From Longibacter salinarum (GTDB lineage: Bacteria > Bacteroidota > Rhodothermia > Rhodothermales > Salinibacteraceae), in NCBI RefSeq assembly GCF_002554795.1, contig NZ_PDEQ01000002.1, forward strand, positions 434,001 through 498,000: DNA of 64,000 nucleotides, in the 5' to 3' direction. Every line of letters begins with the position of its first letter. Position 1 is the first letter of the stretch. Positions 42,792-51,542 of this stretch are shown here, in pieces. Under the pieces are notes generated by a model, which was not told the DNA's origin, made no database searches, and saw nothing but the letters and a program-made list of their open reading frames with translations. The position numbers were made by a program, and so were the translations under genes.

Positions 42792-43460
42792 ATGGCTGGT
42801 TCTGAGTTCGACGAGAAGCCCGATTCTGAAGATGAGAACAGCAACGACGATTCGTTCGATGCAGAGGAGCCGCTTCCAGAAGTCGACGTAACGCAACTGC
42901 TTCATCGCGCGAGGGACGGTAGCGACACCGCCCGCGAAGAACTATTTCGGCTGACGTACGACGAGCTGCGTCGGATCGCCCGCCGGGAGCTGCGGCGTCG
43001 CCACTCTGGCGGCACGCTCTCGGTCACGTCGGTTGTCAACCGCGCCTACCTCCGGCTCGTAGACGGGGACGAAGGCCAGATTGGTGAGTACGCGAACCGG
43101 CTTCATTTCTTCGGCACGGCGGCCCGGGCGATGCGGTCGGCGATTATCGACTACGCGCGCTACAAGACGCGGCAGAAGCGCGGCGGAGAAGAGCCGGATC
43201 TGGCGCTCGAGGACGTGCTGTCGCCGGAGGCGGAGGATCAGCCGCTCGAAACGCTGCTCACGGTCGAATCTGCGCTGCAGCGCCTGGAGGCCATGGACGA
43301 GGATCTGGCCCGTGTCGTCGAGCTCATTTTCTTCGGCGGCATGCTGCAGCGGGAGGTTGCCGAGCTTGAAGGGGTGGACGTTCGGACCGTTCAGCGCCGT
43401 TGGCGGAAATCGAAGCTCATCCTGCGCGAATTTCTGGACGCCGAGGGAGCGTCCTCGTAA
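42792..43460 (+). CDS. ECF-family RNA polymerase sigma factor (PF07638 type)
   Basis: The product is 222 aa. After a 40-residue acidic N-terminus, region 2 reads LFRLTYDELRRIARRELRRRH and TSVVNRAYLRLVDGD, with HFFGTAARAMRSAIIDYARYKTRQKRGG. Region 4 is ARVVELIFFGGMLQREVAELEGVDVRTVQRRWRKSKLILREFL. This is the ECF_sub type often encoded beside membrane Ser/Thr kinases. The next gene is such a kinase, so the sigma factor is probably controlled by phosphorylation rather than by an anti-sigma factor. No anti-sigma gene is present. The target promoters are unknown. Confidence 0.93.
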   Translation: MAGSEFDEKPDSEDENSNDDSFDAEEPLPEVDVTQLLHRARDGSDTAREELFRLTYDELRRIARRELRRRHSGGTLSVTSVVNRAYLRLVDGDEGQIGEYANRLHFFGTAARAMRSAIIDYARYKTRQKRGGEEPDLALEDVLSPEAEDQPLETLLTVESALQRLEAMDEDLARVVELIFFGGMLQREVAELEGVDVRTVQRRWRKSKLILREFLDAEGASS

Positions 43461-43564
43461 GCCGACCCGGAGACCCGTTCGCGGTTCGCTCGCACAGAGA
43501 CAGCGAGATCGGCGCGTCCATGATGATCTTGCTTCAGATTCCAGTGCGCGCTCACGTGTTTTGA

Positions 43565-43603
43565 CCGGTGAGGAATATGGTGGTCTTCACCGGCCAGTCA
43601 TTT
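43565..43603 (+). terminator. terminator-like hairpin between sigma factor and kinase genes
   Basis: CCGGTGA (43565-43571) pairs with TCACCGG (43587-43593), followed shortly by four Ts. It lies in the 246-bp gap between the sigma factor and the kinase and could separate their transcription. Confidence 0.5.
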
Positions 43604-43706
43604 TATGTCCTGTTGACGGCGGTTTTTGCGTACTTCAGGTTGAGAGCAAGGCCCAAGATTGCCTCTGTTTGCTTCGTCGTTCTGAACTTTTCTTTCCCCC
43701 ACTCGC

Positions 43707-46616
43707 ATGCAAGACCTCACGCAGAATGAATGGCGCGAGGCGATGGCGCTGCTCGACGACGTCCTCGACATGGAGCCATCGGAGCAACGCGACGCCGTGG
43801 CGTCGTCTGACGTCCCCGAGAAGGTTCGAGAGGCGGTCGCGCGTATGCTTGCAAACGAGTCGTCGGAGGCGGACGTCCTGGATCGCGGAGCGTTCGATCT
43901 CATTTCTCCGGTGGTGGAGGAGGATGACCACTTCGACGATACGGCCGTGCGAGCGCTCGAAACGCTCAGTTCGGGTGGGAGAAAATTGCCGCCGCGGCCG
44001 AGCGACCTCGAGCGGGGCATGGTGGTCGGTCCGTACCGCGTCGAAAAGCTGATTGGACGAGGCGGGATGGGCGAGGTCTATCTCGCAGAGCGCGACGACG
44101 GGACCTACCAGCAGAAGGTCGCGCTCAAGCTGGTGCGGGTCCAGGGGCTTCGCGGCGGCGAGATCGAGGCGCGGTTCCAACGCGAGCGGCAGATTCTGGC
44201 AACCCTTCGTCACGAGAACATCGCTCGCCTGCTCGACGGCGGCGTGACGGATCGGGGGCGGCCGTATCTGGTGATGGAGTACGTCGATGGTAAGACGATC
44301 ACGACGTACGCCGACGACAACGGTCTGACGATCGATGAACGCCTCCAGCTGTTCGAGCAGGCCTGCAGGGCAGTCCAGTTTGCGCATCGCCGTGCGATCA
44401 TTCACCGCGACCTGAAGCCGTCGAACCTGATCGTCGAAGAGCAGCCGGTCGGTGGTGACGGCGAAGAAGGGGCCGTGCGCCCGACGGTGAAGCTGCTCGA
44501 CTTCGGCATCGCGAAGCTGCTGGAAGTTGACGATACCGAGGAGCCGCTTACCCGCGAAGATGAGCGGCTGATGACGCCGGAGTACGCGGCGCCCGAGCAG
44601 ATCTCCGGTGCGGCCGTGACGACGGCGACGGACATCTACCAACTGGGCACGCTCATGTACGAGATGCTCACGGGTGAGCGTCCGTTCTACAAGGCGACGG
44701 AGGGGAAGTCCGGTCGCTCCCGGATTCGGGCGGCCGAAGACGCCATTCTACAGACCGACCCGGAGAACCCCAGTCGCGTGCTGACGCGCAATTCCGAAAC
44801 GGTCGAGCGCACGCACGGGACGGACGCCGAACTCCTGATCGGGAGTGTACGCGGGGATCTCGATGCGATCGCGAGGAAGGCGCTTCGGAAAGACCCAGAC
44901 GGCCGGTATGGCTCCGTTGGCGAAATGCTGGACGACCTGAAGCACTATCGCGAGGGGCGTCCGGTGGAGGCGCGGCGCGGGACGTGGACGTATCGCACGA
45001 AGAAGTTTTTACGCCGCAATCGAACGCCAGTCTTCATCGGAGCGGCCATTGCCGTGCTCATTGCCGGGTTCGTCGTCTCGCTGATGATCCAGACGGATCG
45101 CCTGGAGACGGCGCTTGCGGATGTGCGGGCAGAGTCCGAGCGGCGCGCGGAGGTGCAGGACATGTTCACCTCAATCCTCGACGTCGCGGAGCCGAGCGCG
45201 GAATATCGGGATACGCTGACGGTTCGCGACATGCTGAACCGAAGCGCCGAGCAAGCACGACAGCAGTTCCAGGGGTACCCGAGGCTCAAGGCGTGGACGT
45301 ATACACGTCTCGCATCGTACGAGCACAACCTCGGGGAATATGATCGGGCGATCGCGTTCGGGGATTCAGCTGTGGCGATGTACGATTCGCTGTATGCGTA
45401 TGCGGTGGAAGACCGATTCGCAATCGCGAAGGAGTACGCCAGGGCACTTGGAGCCGCCGCAGTTTCTCGTCAAGAACTTGGCCAGCGAGACGAGGCACTG
45501 GAGCTTCGGAAGAGATCTGTAGAGATTATCAGCAATAGGTCGACGCCGACATCCCGTGCAAGCGCCTTCGGGGACTGGTTCGAGTCTTCGGTTTCGAAAA
45601 AAGACGTTTTGATTTCCGAAATCGAAGTCCGACTTGCTTATCTCGTTGTATTAGAAAAGGTGGACCGTGAACGAGCGCGTGCGCAGGTTGACACGATTAA
45701 TGTACTGATCCAAAAGTTCAAAGACGCCGGCGGTTCGGACCAGAATGAGACTTTGCTGCGCGAATACAGCATACTCGCCGGGTATTATCTCGACGAGGGG
45801 AAATATGAGGTCGCCGATTCACTGTTTTCGAAAACGCTCGCGTTCAGGGAAGAGCGGTATGGGCACGTATCTCAGGAGGTAGAGATGATCTTGAACAATA
45901 TGATCCCGATGTATGTCCGTAAGGGGAATGACCAGAAGGCGTACGAGACCGCGAGTCAGGCATTGAAAATTAGCGAACAAATTTATGGAGAGAGCCACCC
46001 GTCGCTACGTCCCACGTTAAATCATGTTGGGAATGCTCTCGTCAATCTGGACCGATACGAAGATGCCGTGCCCTATTTCCGGGAGGCGCTCAAGATTAGC
46101 GTCTCCGAGTTTGGGGAAAGTCATGAACACACTCTGGATGCACGGCTCCGATTAGCCAACGTATACAGCTCAATTGGGCAGAACGAGAAGGCCGCCTCTA
46201 TGCTGAAAAATGTCCTTCAGGAGCGTATCTCGGAACACGGACGTAGATCGTTGAAGGCCACCTACGTGCGCTTAAATCTTGCGGCGACCCTACAGAAGGC
46301 GGATCGGTTCGAAGCGGCTGCAGCACAACATCAGATCGTTCTTCGATCGGTCCGTGGGATGTATCCGGACGAGATCACGGACGGTACCGTCCAAAAATTG
46401 GAGTATCGTCGGGTCGCCCGACCGTATCTTGTGGCCTTAAACTTCTATTCTGATTTACTTGAGAACATGGGTCGTGAGCGAGAACGGTGCCAGATCATGA
46501 CCGAATATGATCGAATCTTCCATGACTCGGAAATTGGTACACAGATGTACGGCAAAGACGCCGGTGCTGAGATACGATCGGTTTTGCAAATGTGTGATCA
46601 ATCATTGATCCCATAA
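43707..46616 (+). CDS. membrane Ser/Thr protein kinase with TPR sensor domain
   Basis: The product is 969 aa. The cytoplasmic kinase domain (residues about 109-420) has the Gly-rich loop IGRGGMGEVY, Lys141 in VALKLV, HRDLKPSN (His233, Asp235), DFGIAK (Asp265) and MTPEYAAPEQ. One membrane segment (residues about 441-460, FIGAAIAVLIAGFVVSLMI) separates it from a 500-residue extracytoplasmic part made of TPR units (LGEYDRAIAFGDSAV, LDRYEDAVPYFREALKI, IGQNEKAASMLKNVL). The preceding ECF sigma factor gene is the expected partner or substrate. Codon use becomes less GC-rich from about 45.5 kb, in the TPR part, suggesting the sensor was exchanged or diverges faster. The signal is unknown. Confidence 0.93.
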   Translation: MQDLTQNEWREAMALLDDVLDMEPSEQRDAVASSDVPEKVREAVARMLANESSEADVLDRGAFDLISPVVEEDDHFDDTAVRALETLSSGGRKLPPRPSDLERGMVVGPYRVEKLIGRGGMGEVYLAERDDGTYQQKVALKLVRVQGLRGGEIEARFQRERQILATLRHENIARLLDGGVTDRGRPYLVMEYVDGKTITTYADDNGLTIDERLQLFEQACRAVQFAHRRAIIHRDLKPSNLIVEEQPVGGDGEEGAVRPTVKLLDFGIAKLLEVDDTEEPLTREDERLMTPEYAAPEQISGAAVTTATDIYQLGTLMYEMLTGERPFYKATEGKSGRSRIRAAEDAILQTDPENPSRVLTRNSETVERTHGTDAELLIGSVRGDLDAIARKALRKDPDGRYGSVGEMLDDLKHYREGRPVEARRGTWTYRTKKFLRRNRTPVFIGAAIAVLIAGFVVSLMIQTDRLETALADVRAESERRAEVQDMFTSILDVAEPSAEYRDTLTVRDMLNRSAEQARQQFQGYPRLKAWTYTRLASYEHNLGEYDRAIAFGDSAVAMYDSLYAYAVEDRFAIAKEYARALGAAAVSRQELGQRDEALELRKRSVEIISNRSTPTSRASAFGDWFESSVSKKDVLISEIEVRLAYLVVLEKVDRERARAQVDTINVLIQKFKDAGGSDQNETLLREYSILAGYYLDEGKYEVADSLFSKTLAFREERYGHVSQEVEMILNNMIPMYVRKGNDQKAYETASQALKISEQIYGESHPSLRPTLNHVGNALVNLDRYEDAVPYFREALKISVSEFGESHEHTLDARLRLANVYSSIGQNEKAASMLKNVLQERISEHGRRSLKATYVRLNLAATLQKADRFEAAAAQHQIVLRSVRGMYPDEITDGTVQKLEYRRVARPYLVALNFYSDLLENMGRERERCQIMTEYDRIFHDSEIGTQMYGKDAGAEIRSVLQMCDQSLIP

Positions 46617-46630
46617 GCAGTTTCGCAAAA

Positions 46631-46672
46631 TGCACGGAGCCCTCTGATATATCATTCAGAGGGCTCCGTGCA
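46631..46672. terminator. 17-bp perfect hairpin
   Basis: TGCACGGAGCCCTCTGA (46631-46647) pairs perfectly with its reverse complement at 46656-46672 around an 8-base loop. On the minus strand it is followed by TTTTGCG, so it fits best as a terminator for minus-strand transcripts, but it also lies 14 bp after the kinase stop codon. Confidence 0.8.
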
Positions 46673-46691
46673 GAATCATTCAAACCGATTC

Positions 46692-46766
46692 CTAGTCGTC
46701 GCCGTCCGTGCTCGGTACCGGCTCTTCAGGTTCTTCTTTCGTATCGGTATCTTTGTCGATCGGCAT
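46692..46766 (-). CDS. candidate 24-aa acidic peptide
   Basis: The frame from the ATG at 46766 to the TAG at 46692-46694 encodes MPIDKDTDTKEEPEEPVPST plus GDD and one more D, rich in Asp, Glu, Pro and Thr. A strong hairpin with a minus-strand T-run starts 20 bp after the stop codon. TAATTTTG, which fits the Bacteroidetes -7 consensus TAnnTTTG, lies about 80 bp upstream on the same strand. Coding is uncertain because of the length. Confidence 0.3.
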   Translation of the reverse strand: MPIDKDTDTKEEPEEPVPSTDGDD

Positions 46767-46940
46767 GGTGATGTGGTCGTTTTGTGAAGGAAGTGATAAC
46801 GCGTGCCGTTGTCTACCTTAATGTTCCGAAACGATATTTGCAAAATTATCGATGTACGTTCGGAAATGAATTCGTTTCCCCCCATGTGATGCCCACGCAC
46901 ATCATCACGGAAGAAGCGATGGCCGGTCAGGCCTCGCACG

Positions 46941-47132
46941 TCAGGCTGCCATCATCAACAGGACGAAGACGAACAGGGACGTGAGCAAGCCATAGGCTGC
47001 GGCGGTATAGCGCGTCCGCTCGGGACCCGCCGCGAGGTCTGCAGTCAGAAGCGTTTGGAGCGTGCGCATGGCGGTCCGTTGGCCTGGTTTCAGAGAACGG
47101 AAGTTCGGGCGACCCTTGTAGTCGCCGTCCAC
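46941..47132 (-). CDS. small membrane protein, 63 aa
   Basis: The frame starts with GTG at 47132; an in-frame ATG at 47069 (MRTLQTLLTADL) is an alternative. The N-terminal half is basic and soluble, and the C-terminus is one hydrophobic segment (AYGLLTSLFVFVLLMMAA) ending at the stop codon, the layout of a tail-anchored small protein. It follows the folA terminator on the same strand. No family is recognised. Confidence 0.45.
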   Translation of the reverse strand: MDGDYKGRPNFRSLKPGQRTAMRTLQTLLTADLAAGPERTRYTAAAYGLLTSLFVFVLLMMAA

Positions 47133-47177
47133 CTACACATACGCGGTCGCGGCCTCCAACCCGACACACCATAGACT

Positions 47178-47208
47178 AAAAAAAACGGCACGCCGGATCG
47201 ACGTGCCG
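47178..47208 (-). terminator. intrinsic terminator of folA
   Basis: Read on the minus strand, CGGCACG pairs with CGTGCCG and is followed by eight Ts (the A-run at 47178-47185). It lies 34 bp after the folA stop codon. Confidence 0.85.
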
Positions 47209-47241
47209 ATTTCTCCATCTTCCGTTTTTATTTCCGACTCG

Positions 47242-47736
47242 CTACGTTCGCTCGAACGTCACGAAGCGGTAGCCGTCGCGTTCGTCCACCTCGGTCGCTT
47301 CGAAGACGTCGCCGATGAGGTGCTCGTACTCCGGGAAGTACGTGTCGCCGTCATATTCGCCCTCTACGAGCGTCAACTCGAGCCGGTCCGCGTGCGGGAG
47401 GAACTGGCGGTAGATGGCCTCTCCGCCGCCGATGAACACGGTGTTTTCGCCATCCACAGATTCGAGCGCCCGGTCGAGCGACGAATACGTTTCCACCTCT
47501 TCGTAGTCCTCGTCGAGTCCCTTGCGCGTAAGGACGATCATCCGGCGGTTCGGGAGCGGTCCGCCGAACTGATGGACGATGGACTGAAAGGTTTTCCGAC
47601 CGAGGATGAGCGGGTACCCCGTCGTGAGCCGCTTGAACCGCTTCAGATCTTCCGGGAGGTGCCAGGGAAGATCGAGATCTCGACCGATCACACGGTTCTC
47701 TTCGGCGACGGCGGCAATAAGGACGATTTCGGGCAC
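47242..47736 (-). CDS. folA: dihydrofolate reductase
   Basis: The product is 164 aa, normal for bacterial DHFR. Seen are IAAVAEENRVIGRDLDLPWHLPEDLKRFK (substrate and Met20 loop region), LILGRKTFQSI, the NADPH-binding RRMIVLTRKG, VFIGGGEAIYRQFL and the C-terminal GYRFVTFERT. It reduces dihydrofolate to tetrahydrofolate with NADPH, regenerating the cofactor used up by thymidylate synthase, whose gene lies 3.5 kb away on the same strand. Confidence 0.95.
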   Translation of the reverse strand: MPEIVLIAAVAEENRVIGRDLDLPWHLPEDLKRFKRLTTGYPLILGRKTFQSIVHQFGGPLPNRRMIVLTRKGLDEDYEEVETYSSLDRALESVDGENTVFIGGGEAIYRQFLPHADRLELTLVEGEYDGDTYFPEYEHLIGDVFEATEVDERDGYRFVTFERT

Positions 47737-47771
47737 AGGGAATGGGTTCGGTTAAAAGAGAAGAGGAAGCG

Positions 47772-48173
47772 TCAGGTCGTGCGCGACGGAGGAGAGGATG
47801 TATGTTCGTCGAGGGCGTTTCGATCCGTGTCGGAGGCGCGATCGATCTGCTCGATGAGGTCGCGACTGCGAACGCCGCGCCGGGCAAGGAGGCCATCCGG
47901 ATGTGTGGCCGCCTCCCGCGCCGGTCCGTACAGGTTCAGCCACAGGTCGAACCGTTCCCCGAGGCGCATCACCTTATAGAACAGACTTTTCTGTCCCGAG
48001 CGGCCCGACAGGATGTCGATACCAGCCCCGATAATCGAGAGAGGCGACAGCACGATATCCTTGATGCCGTCGAGCCAGAGCTTGATCTGGAAAAAAATAA
48101 GATCGCGGATAATGACGGTACGGCTCGCAGACGTCTCACGAGAACCGGACAGCGGTTCGTACGGGTCAGGCAT
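47772..48173 (-). CDS. conserved hypothetical protein, 133 aa
   Basis: The product is 133 aa. The central part (FFQIKLWLDGIKDIVLSPLSIIGAGIDIL, then GERFDLWLNLYGP) is hydrophobic and amphipathic and could contact or cross the membrane once. The ends are charged. It lies 35 bp upstream of folA on the same strand and is probably co-transcribed. I recognise the pattern as conserved in related genomes but know no function. Confidence 0.6.
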   Translation of the reverse strand: MPDPYEPLSGSRETSASRTVIIRDLIFFQIKLWLDGIKDIVLSPLSIIGAGIDILSGRSGQKSLFYKVMRLGERFDLWLNLYGPAREAATHPDGLLARRGVRSRDLIEQIDRASDTDRNALDEHTSSPPSRTT

Positions 48174-48501
48174 AGCACGACGGCTTCAGGTACGGGAAGC
48201 ACGGGGTCAATTCTTACCTCGAATCTTGCCCGCAGGTTCGGGATTCGCGCGGAGGATCGAGCCGGAATCACTATCTACCGGACACGTTCATTAGAGTGTG
48301 TCATTTCAGCACCCCCCGGTGCGGCGGCTTCGAAATGCGCGGGCGTATGAGAGTATGAGAGTATGGGAGTGTGAGAGTAAGTCATGATCGGAGATGCGGC
48401 CTCGCTTTCGGGACGCATGAGGCGTACGAGGTTCGCTTGTATATGACAAACGAAGACATTCGGGTTAGAAATCAAACGGCCCGGTAGCTAGCCGGAATCA
48501 T
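48174..48501. other. intergenic region with word-like repeat
   Basis: This 328-bp gap lies between the amidase and the hypothetical gene, both on the minus strand. It holds the repeat at 48343-48382. The rest has no gene or clear terminator. Confidence 0.5.
48343..48382. repeat. intergenic word-like repeat (GTATGAGA type)
   Basis: The words GTATGAGA-GTATGAGA-GTATGGGA-GTGTGAGA-GTAAG follow each other at exactly 8-bp spacing. It has the same period and style as the stretch at 27821 but different words. There are no spacers between units, so it is not a CRISPR array. Confidence 0.7.
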
Positions 48502-49962
48502 TCAATCGGTGCCGATCACGGTTTCCAGCGCGTGCGCCGTTGCGAGAACAGCGTCGTCGTGGCGGTAGCGGCCGTGGACCTGGACCCCGATGGGACGCTG
48601 CGGCTCGTTCCCTTTCTGCGTAAAGCCGGCGGGTAGCGTGACGATCGGGTGGCCGGTGACCGCGAGAGCGGGGAGATGATAGGCGAAGGGGAGTGCGTAC
48701 GGGACCGATTCGCCGTCGATCTCCAGGGAGCGGCCCGTGCGGCAGTGCGGAAACGAGGGAATGGACGCCGTCGGCGTGATCCAGGCATCGACGGTTTCGA
48801 GGAACGAATCGAGTTCAGCGCGAAGGTCGTCTCGGTGTTGCAACGCTTCCTGGTACTCCCGCTTGCTGAGCTTCGCGCCCGCGACGAGGTACGACGCGAG
48901 GAAGCCGAAGAGGAAGCGAATGACCCCGTTCCAGATGATATGGCGTCCGGGCGTATCCCGAAAGACCCAGGGCAGGCCGCGCGACAACTCGTACCCTTGG
49001 ATTCGGCCCCAGACGATCAGAGCTTCGTCCATGTCGATCGGGCAGGCGACCGACCGCACGTTCGCACCTGCCTCAGTAAGACGGTGCTCCACGTTTCGGA
49101 GCACGCGCTGCGTATCGGCGTCGGCCGGTACACCGCCGAGCATGTCCGTGACGGCAATGTTGAGGCTGGCGGGGTCGGGGGAAGACGGCCGGTGGGGCGG
49201 TTCGAGCGGAGTGTCTATCGGCGTGCGGAGGACGTGGAGGCCAAGCTGGAGATCTTCGACACTCCTCGCCATCGGTCCGGGGACGACGATGTTTTTCACC
49301 GTCATCGGCCGGTCGCTCGGCATCATCCCATCGGTGGGAAGCAGTCCGTCGGATGGGCGAAGGCCGCAGACGCCGCAGAAGTGGGCCGGGAGTCGAATGG
49401 AGCCGCCGACGTCCGCGCCGAGTTCGAGCGGGACGAAGCCCGCCGCCAGGCTCGCGGCAGACCCTCCGCTGCTGCCGCCGGGCGTATAGCCCTGCGCCCA
49501 GGGATTGTGCGTGCGCCCGAAGAACGGATGCCAGCACTGCCAGTCGTACGCGGCGAACGGCAGGTTCGTCTTCCCGACGATAATCGCTCCGGCCCGCTTC
49601 AGCCGGGCCACCATGACGGCGTCGTGCTCGGGCACCCAGTTCTGGTGGGACGGCAGGCCGTAGGTCGTGCGCAGGCCCTCGGTGCTGAACTGATCCTTGA
49701 CCGTGATCGGCACACCGTGCAGCGGGCCCCAAACCGTTCCGCGTCGAAGGGCCTCGTCGGCCTCCTCCGCCCGGCGGCGTGCTCCGGTTTCGTTGAGCGT
49801 GACGACCGCGTTCAGCTGCGAGTTTCGCAGTTGGATCCGCTTCAGCGTGTCCTCGAGCGCTTTGGTTGCCGACATCTCCCCGTTTCGGATGCTGTGGGCG
49901 AGGTCGGTGGCCGTCGGCGGGCGGGATGTCGGGGAAGAGGAGAGAAGGTCCACGTTCGGCAT
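48502..49962 (-). CDS. amidase signature family protein
   Basis: The product is 486 aa, without signal peptide. The amidase catalytic triad is visible: Lys89 in ITVKDQF, the cis-Ser in the GYTPGGSSGGSAA loop (Ser164/Ser165) and the nucleophile Ser188 in GADVGGSIR. It hydrolyses a carboxamide. It is not clearly GatA: the motif LHGVPITVKDQF is shared, but no GatB or GatC genes are nearby, so a general or fatty-acid-amide-type hydrolase is more likely. It ends near the word-like repeat gap and follows the DUF6429 gene on the same strand. Confidence 0.9.
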   Translation of the reverse strand: MPNVDLLSSSPTSRPPTATDLAHSIRNGEMSATKALEDTLKRIQLRNSQLNAVVTLNETGARRRAEEADEALRRGTVWGPLHGVPITVKDQFSTEGLRTTYGLPSHQNWVPEHDAVMVARLKRAGAIIVGKTNLPFAAYDWQCWHPFFGRTHNPWAQGYTPGGSSGGSAASLAAGFVPLELGADVGGSIRLPAHFCGVCGLRPSDGLLPTDGMMPSDRPMTVKNIVVPGPMARSVEDLQLGLHVLRTPIDTPLEPPHRPSSPDPASLNIAVTDMLGGVPADADTQRVLRNVEHRLTEAGANVRSVACPIDMDEALIVWGRIQGYELSRGLPWVFRDTPGRHIIWNGVIRFLFGFLASYLVAGAKLSKREYQEALQHRDDLRAELDSFLETVDAWITPTASIPSFPHCRTGRSLEIDGESVPYALPFAYHLPALAVTGHPIVTLPAGFTQKGNEPQRPIGVQVHGRYRHDDAVLATAHALETVIGTD

Positions 49963-49991
49963 AAGCGAGTCGGGGCAGAGAGACAGCGGGA

Positions 49992-50258
49992 TCAGCGGGA
50001 GCCAGGCGAACGATCCCCGAAGAGTTGTTCGAAGAGGTCATGCGAACGTTTCCGCCCCTCCGCGGTGAAGACGACGGATTTGTTCTTACCGCGTGGATCT
50101 TCAATCCATCCTTTCTCGTGAAGCCGGTCCATGTGGCGATGGGCCATTTTCTTCCACGCGCGCGTCTGGATTACGTCGTCGCCGATCTCTTCGTCGAACG
50201 CGGTGAGCCAGAGAAGGGCGAGCATCACATCATCCACTTTATCGCCGTCATACTCCAT
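49992..50258 (-). CDS. DUF6429-like small protein, 88 aa
   Basis: The start is the ATG at 50258 (MEYDGDKVDDVMLALLWL); the frame upstream is antisense to nothing conserved and lacks coding character. The layout (MEYDxDKVDxxxLALLxLTxFDE, then RAWKKMAHRHMDRLHEKGWI, DPRGKNKSVVFTAEGRKRS) matches what I remember as DUF6429. The C-terminal half resembles a small winged-helix with a basic recognition segment, so DNA binding is possible. It lies 100 bp after thyA and 29 bp before the amidase gene. Confidence 0.7.
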   Translation of the reverse strand: MEYDGDKVDDVMLALLWLTAFDEEIGDDVIQTRAWKKMAHRHMDRLHEKGWIEDPRGKNKSVVFTAEGRKRSHDLFEQLFGDRSPGSR

Positions 50259-50359
50259 AACGAAATGGGGCGAGGGGCCCGGGTCGGGGAACAGGAAGTC
50301 GATTTCTAAACATGATGGGTGTCGGAGACAGGTCCGACGGATGCGGCAGCGCGGGATCG

Positions 50360-51244
50360 CTACACAGCGATTGGCGCGCGGAGTGCAGGATGGTGTTCGT
50401 AATTCGCGATGGTGATGTCGTCGATCGTGTAGTCGAAGATCGAGTCGCGCGGCGTCAGGTTCAAGGTCGGGAGCGGGTGCGGCGTCCGTTCGAGCTGTTC
50501 GTGGACGACATCCAGGTGGTTCGTGTAGATATGGCAATCGCCGCCGTTGAAAATGAGCTGGTGCGGCGTCAGATCGGCCTGCTGGGCCAGCATGTGCGTG
50601 AGCAGCGCATAGCTCGCGATGTTGAACGGGAGCCCGAGGAAGGAGTCGACGGACCGTTGCTGCCACATCAGCGAAAGGCGGCCGTCGCCCGGCTCGCCCT
50701 CGACGAAGCACTGAAAGGCGTAGTGGCAGGGCGGGAGCGCCATCCGATTCGTTTGGGCCGGATGCCATGCCGAGACGAGGTGGCGGCGCGATCCCGGGCT
50801 CTCCCGGAGCCGCTCCACGAGCGTAGCGATCTGGTCGACGTATCCGTCTGGTCCCTCGAAGTGGCGCCACTGCTTTCCGTACACCGGCCCGAGCTCGCCC
50901 CACTTGCTGGCGAAGACCTCGTCCTCAATGATCCGCTGTTCGAAGTCGTCCTGCGAGATGTCGTCCCCCGTGACATCGCGATATCGCTTGAGCGGCCAGT
51001 CTGTCCAGATGGAGACGCCTTGCTCGAGCAGCGGCCGGATGTTCGTGCCGCCGGACAGGAACCAGCAGAGCTCCGTCGCCACGCCGTGCATCCACACCCG
51101 CTTCGTCGTGATGAGCGGAAAGCCGGCGTTGAGATCAAACCGAAGTTGCCGTCCGAACACGCGCAGCGTGCCCGTTTCCGTGCGGTCGGCGTGCTCGGTG
51201 CCGTTCTCCAGGATGTCGCGAAGGTAATCGATGTATTGCTCCAT
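50360..51244 (-). CDS. thyA: thymidylate synthase
   Basis: The product is 294 aa. It methylates dUMP to dTMP with methylene-tetrahydrofolate, producing the dihydrofolate that FolA recycles. Signatures are GFPLITTKRVWMHGVATELCWFLSG, ELGPVYGKQWRHF with the Arg pocket, the active-site Cys in MALPPCHYAFQCF, QRSVDSFLGLPFNIASYALL and NGGDCHIYTNHLD. Length is normal for the long ThyA form. It is divergent from the 92-aa hypothetical gene. FolA is nearby but not adjacent. Confidence 0.96.
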   Translation of the reverse strand: MEQYIDYLRDILENGTEHADRTETGTLRVFGRQLRFDLNAGFPLITTKRVWMHGVATELCWFLSGGTNIRPLLEQGVSIWTDWPLKRYRDVTGDDISQDDFEQRIIEDEVFASKWGELGPVYGKQWRHFEGPDGYVDQIATLVERLRESPGSRRHLVSAWHPAQTNRMALPPCHYAFQCFVEGEPGDGRLSLMWQQRSVDSFLGLPFNIASYALLTHMLAQQADLTPHQLIFNGGDCHIYTNHLDVVHEQLERTPHPLPTLNLTPRDSIFDYTIDDITIANYEHHPALRAPIAV

Positions 51245-51542
51245 GTGTTGGCCCGAACGAAAATGTCAGTGGTCAACCGGAAATGTTAGAAACGTCGGGC
51301 GTATGTTCAAGCCGATTCGAACGATCACCCGCGACCTTCTCGAAAAGAACGGCTGGAAGCGGCGAAAAAGCGATTCGCCGATCTCTGCGGTTGGTGCGCG
51401 AGGAAGCGCAGGCATGGGCCGTGTACGAACGGCGCGGGAAAACGTCGTTCGAGCGGCCATCGGCAGGAACGTTTGAAAACGCGCTATCGTTGGCGCGAAG
51501 AACCAGATTCGACCGCCCAGCACGGAGAACGGACGACGAGAT
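51245..51542. other. divergent intergenic region upstream of thyA
   Basis: This gap of about 300 bp has three overlapping plus-strand open frames (for example 51304-51476, MFKPIRTITRDLLEKNGWKR at its start), but none shows convincing codon bias. It must hold the thyA promoter. I see no RNA gene. Confidence 0.4.

Noticed and set aside
48343-48382. Possible CRISPR array at the GTATGAGA repeats
   Set aside because: The units are 8 bases, directly adjacent and degenerate, with no spacers and no cas genes in the window.
48649-50121. 490-codon plus-strand open frame opposite the amidase gene
   Set aside because: The amidase catalytic triad is complete on the minus strand. The opposite frame is an Arg/Gly-rich shadow.
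51304-51476. 57-codon frame in the thyA upstream gap
   Set aside because: It competes with two other open frames over the same bases, shows no codon bias and resembles no family.
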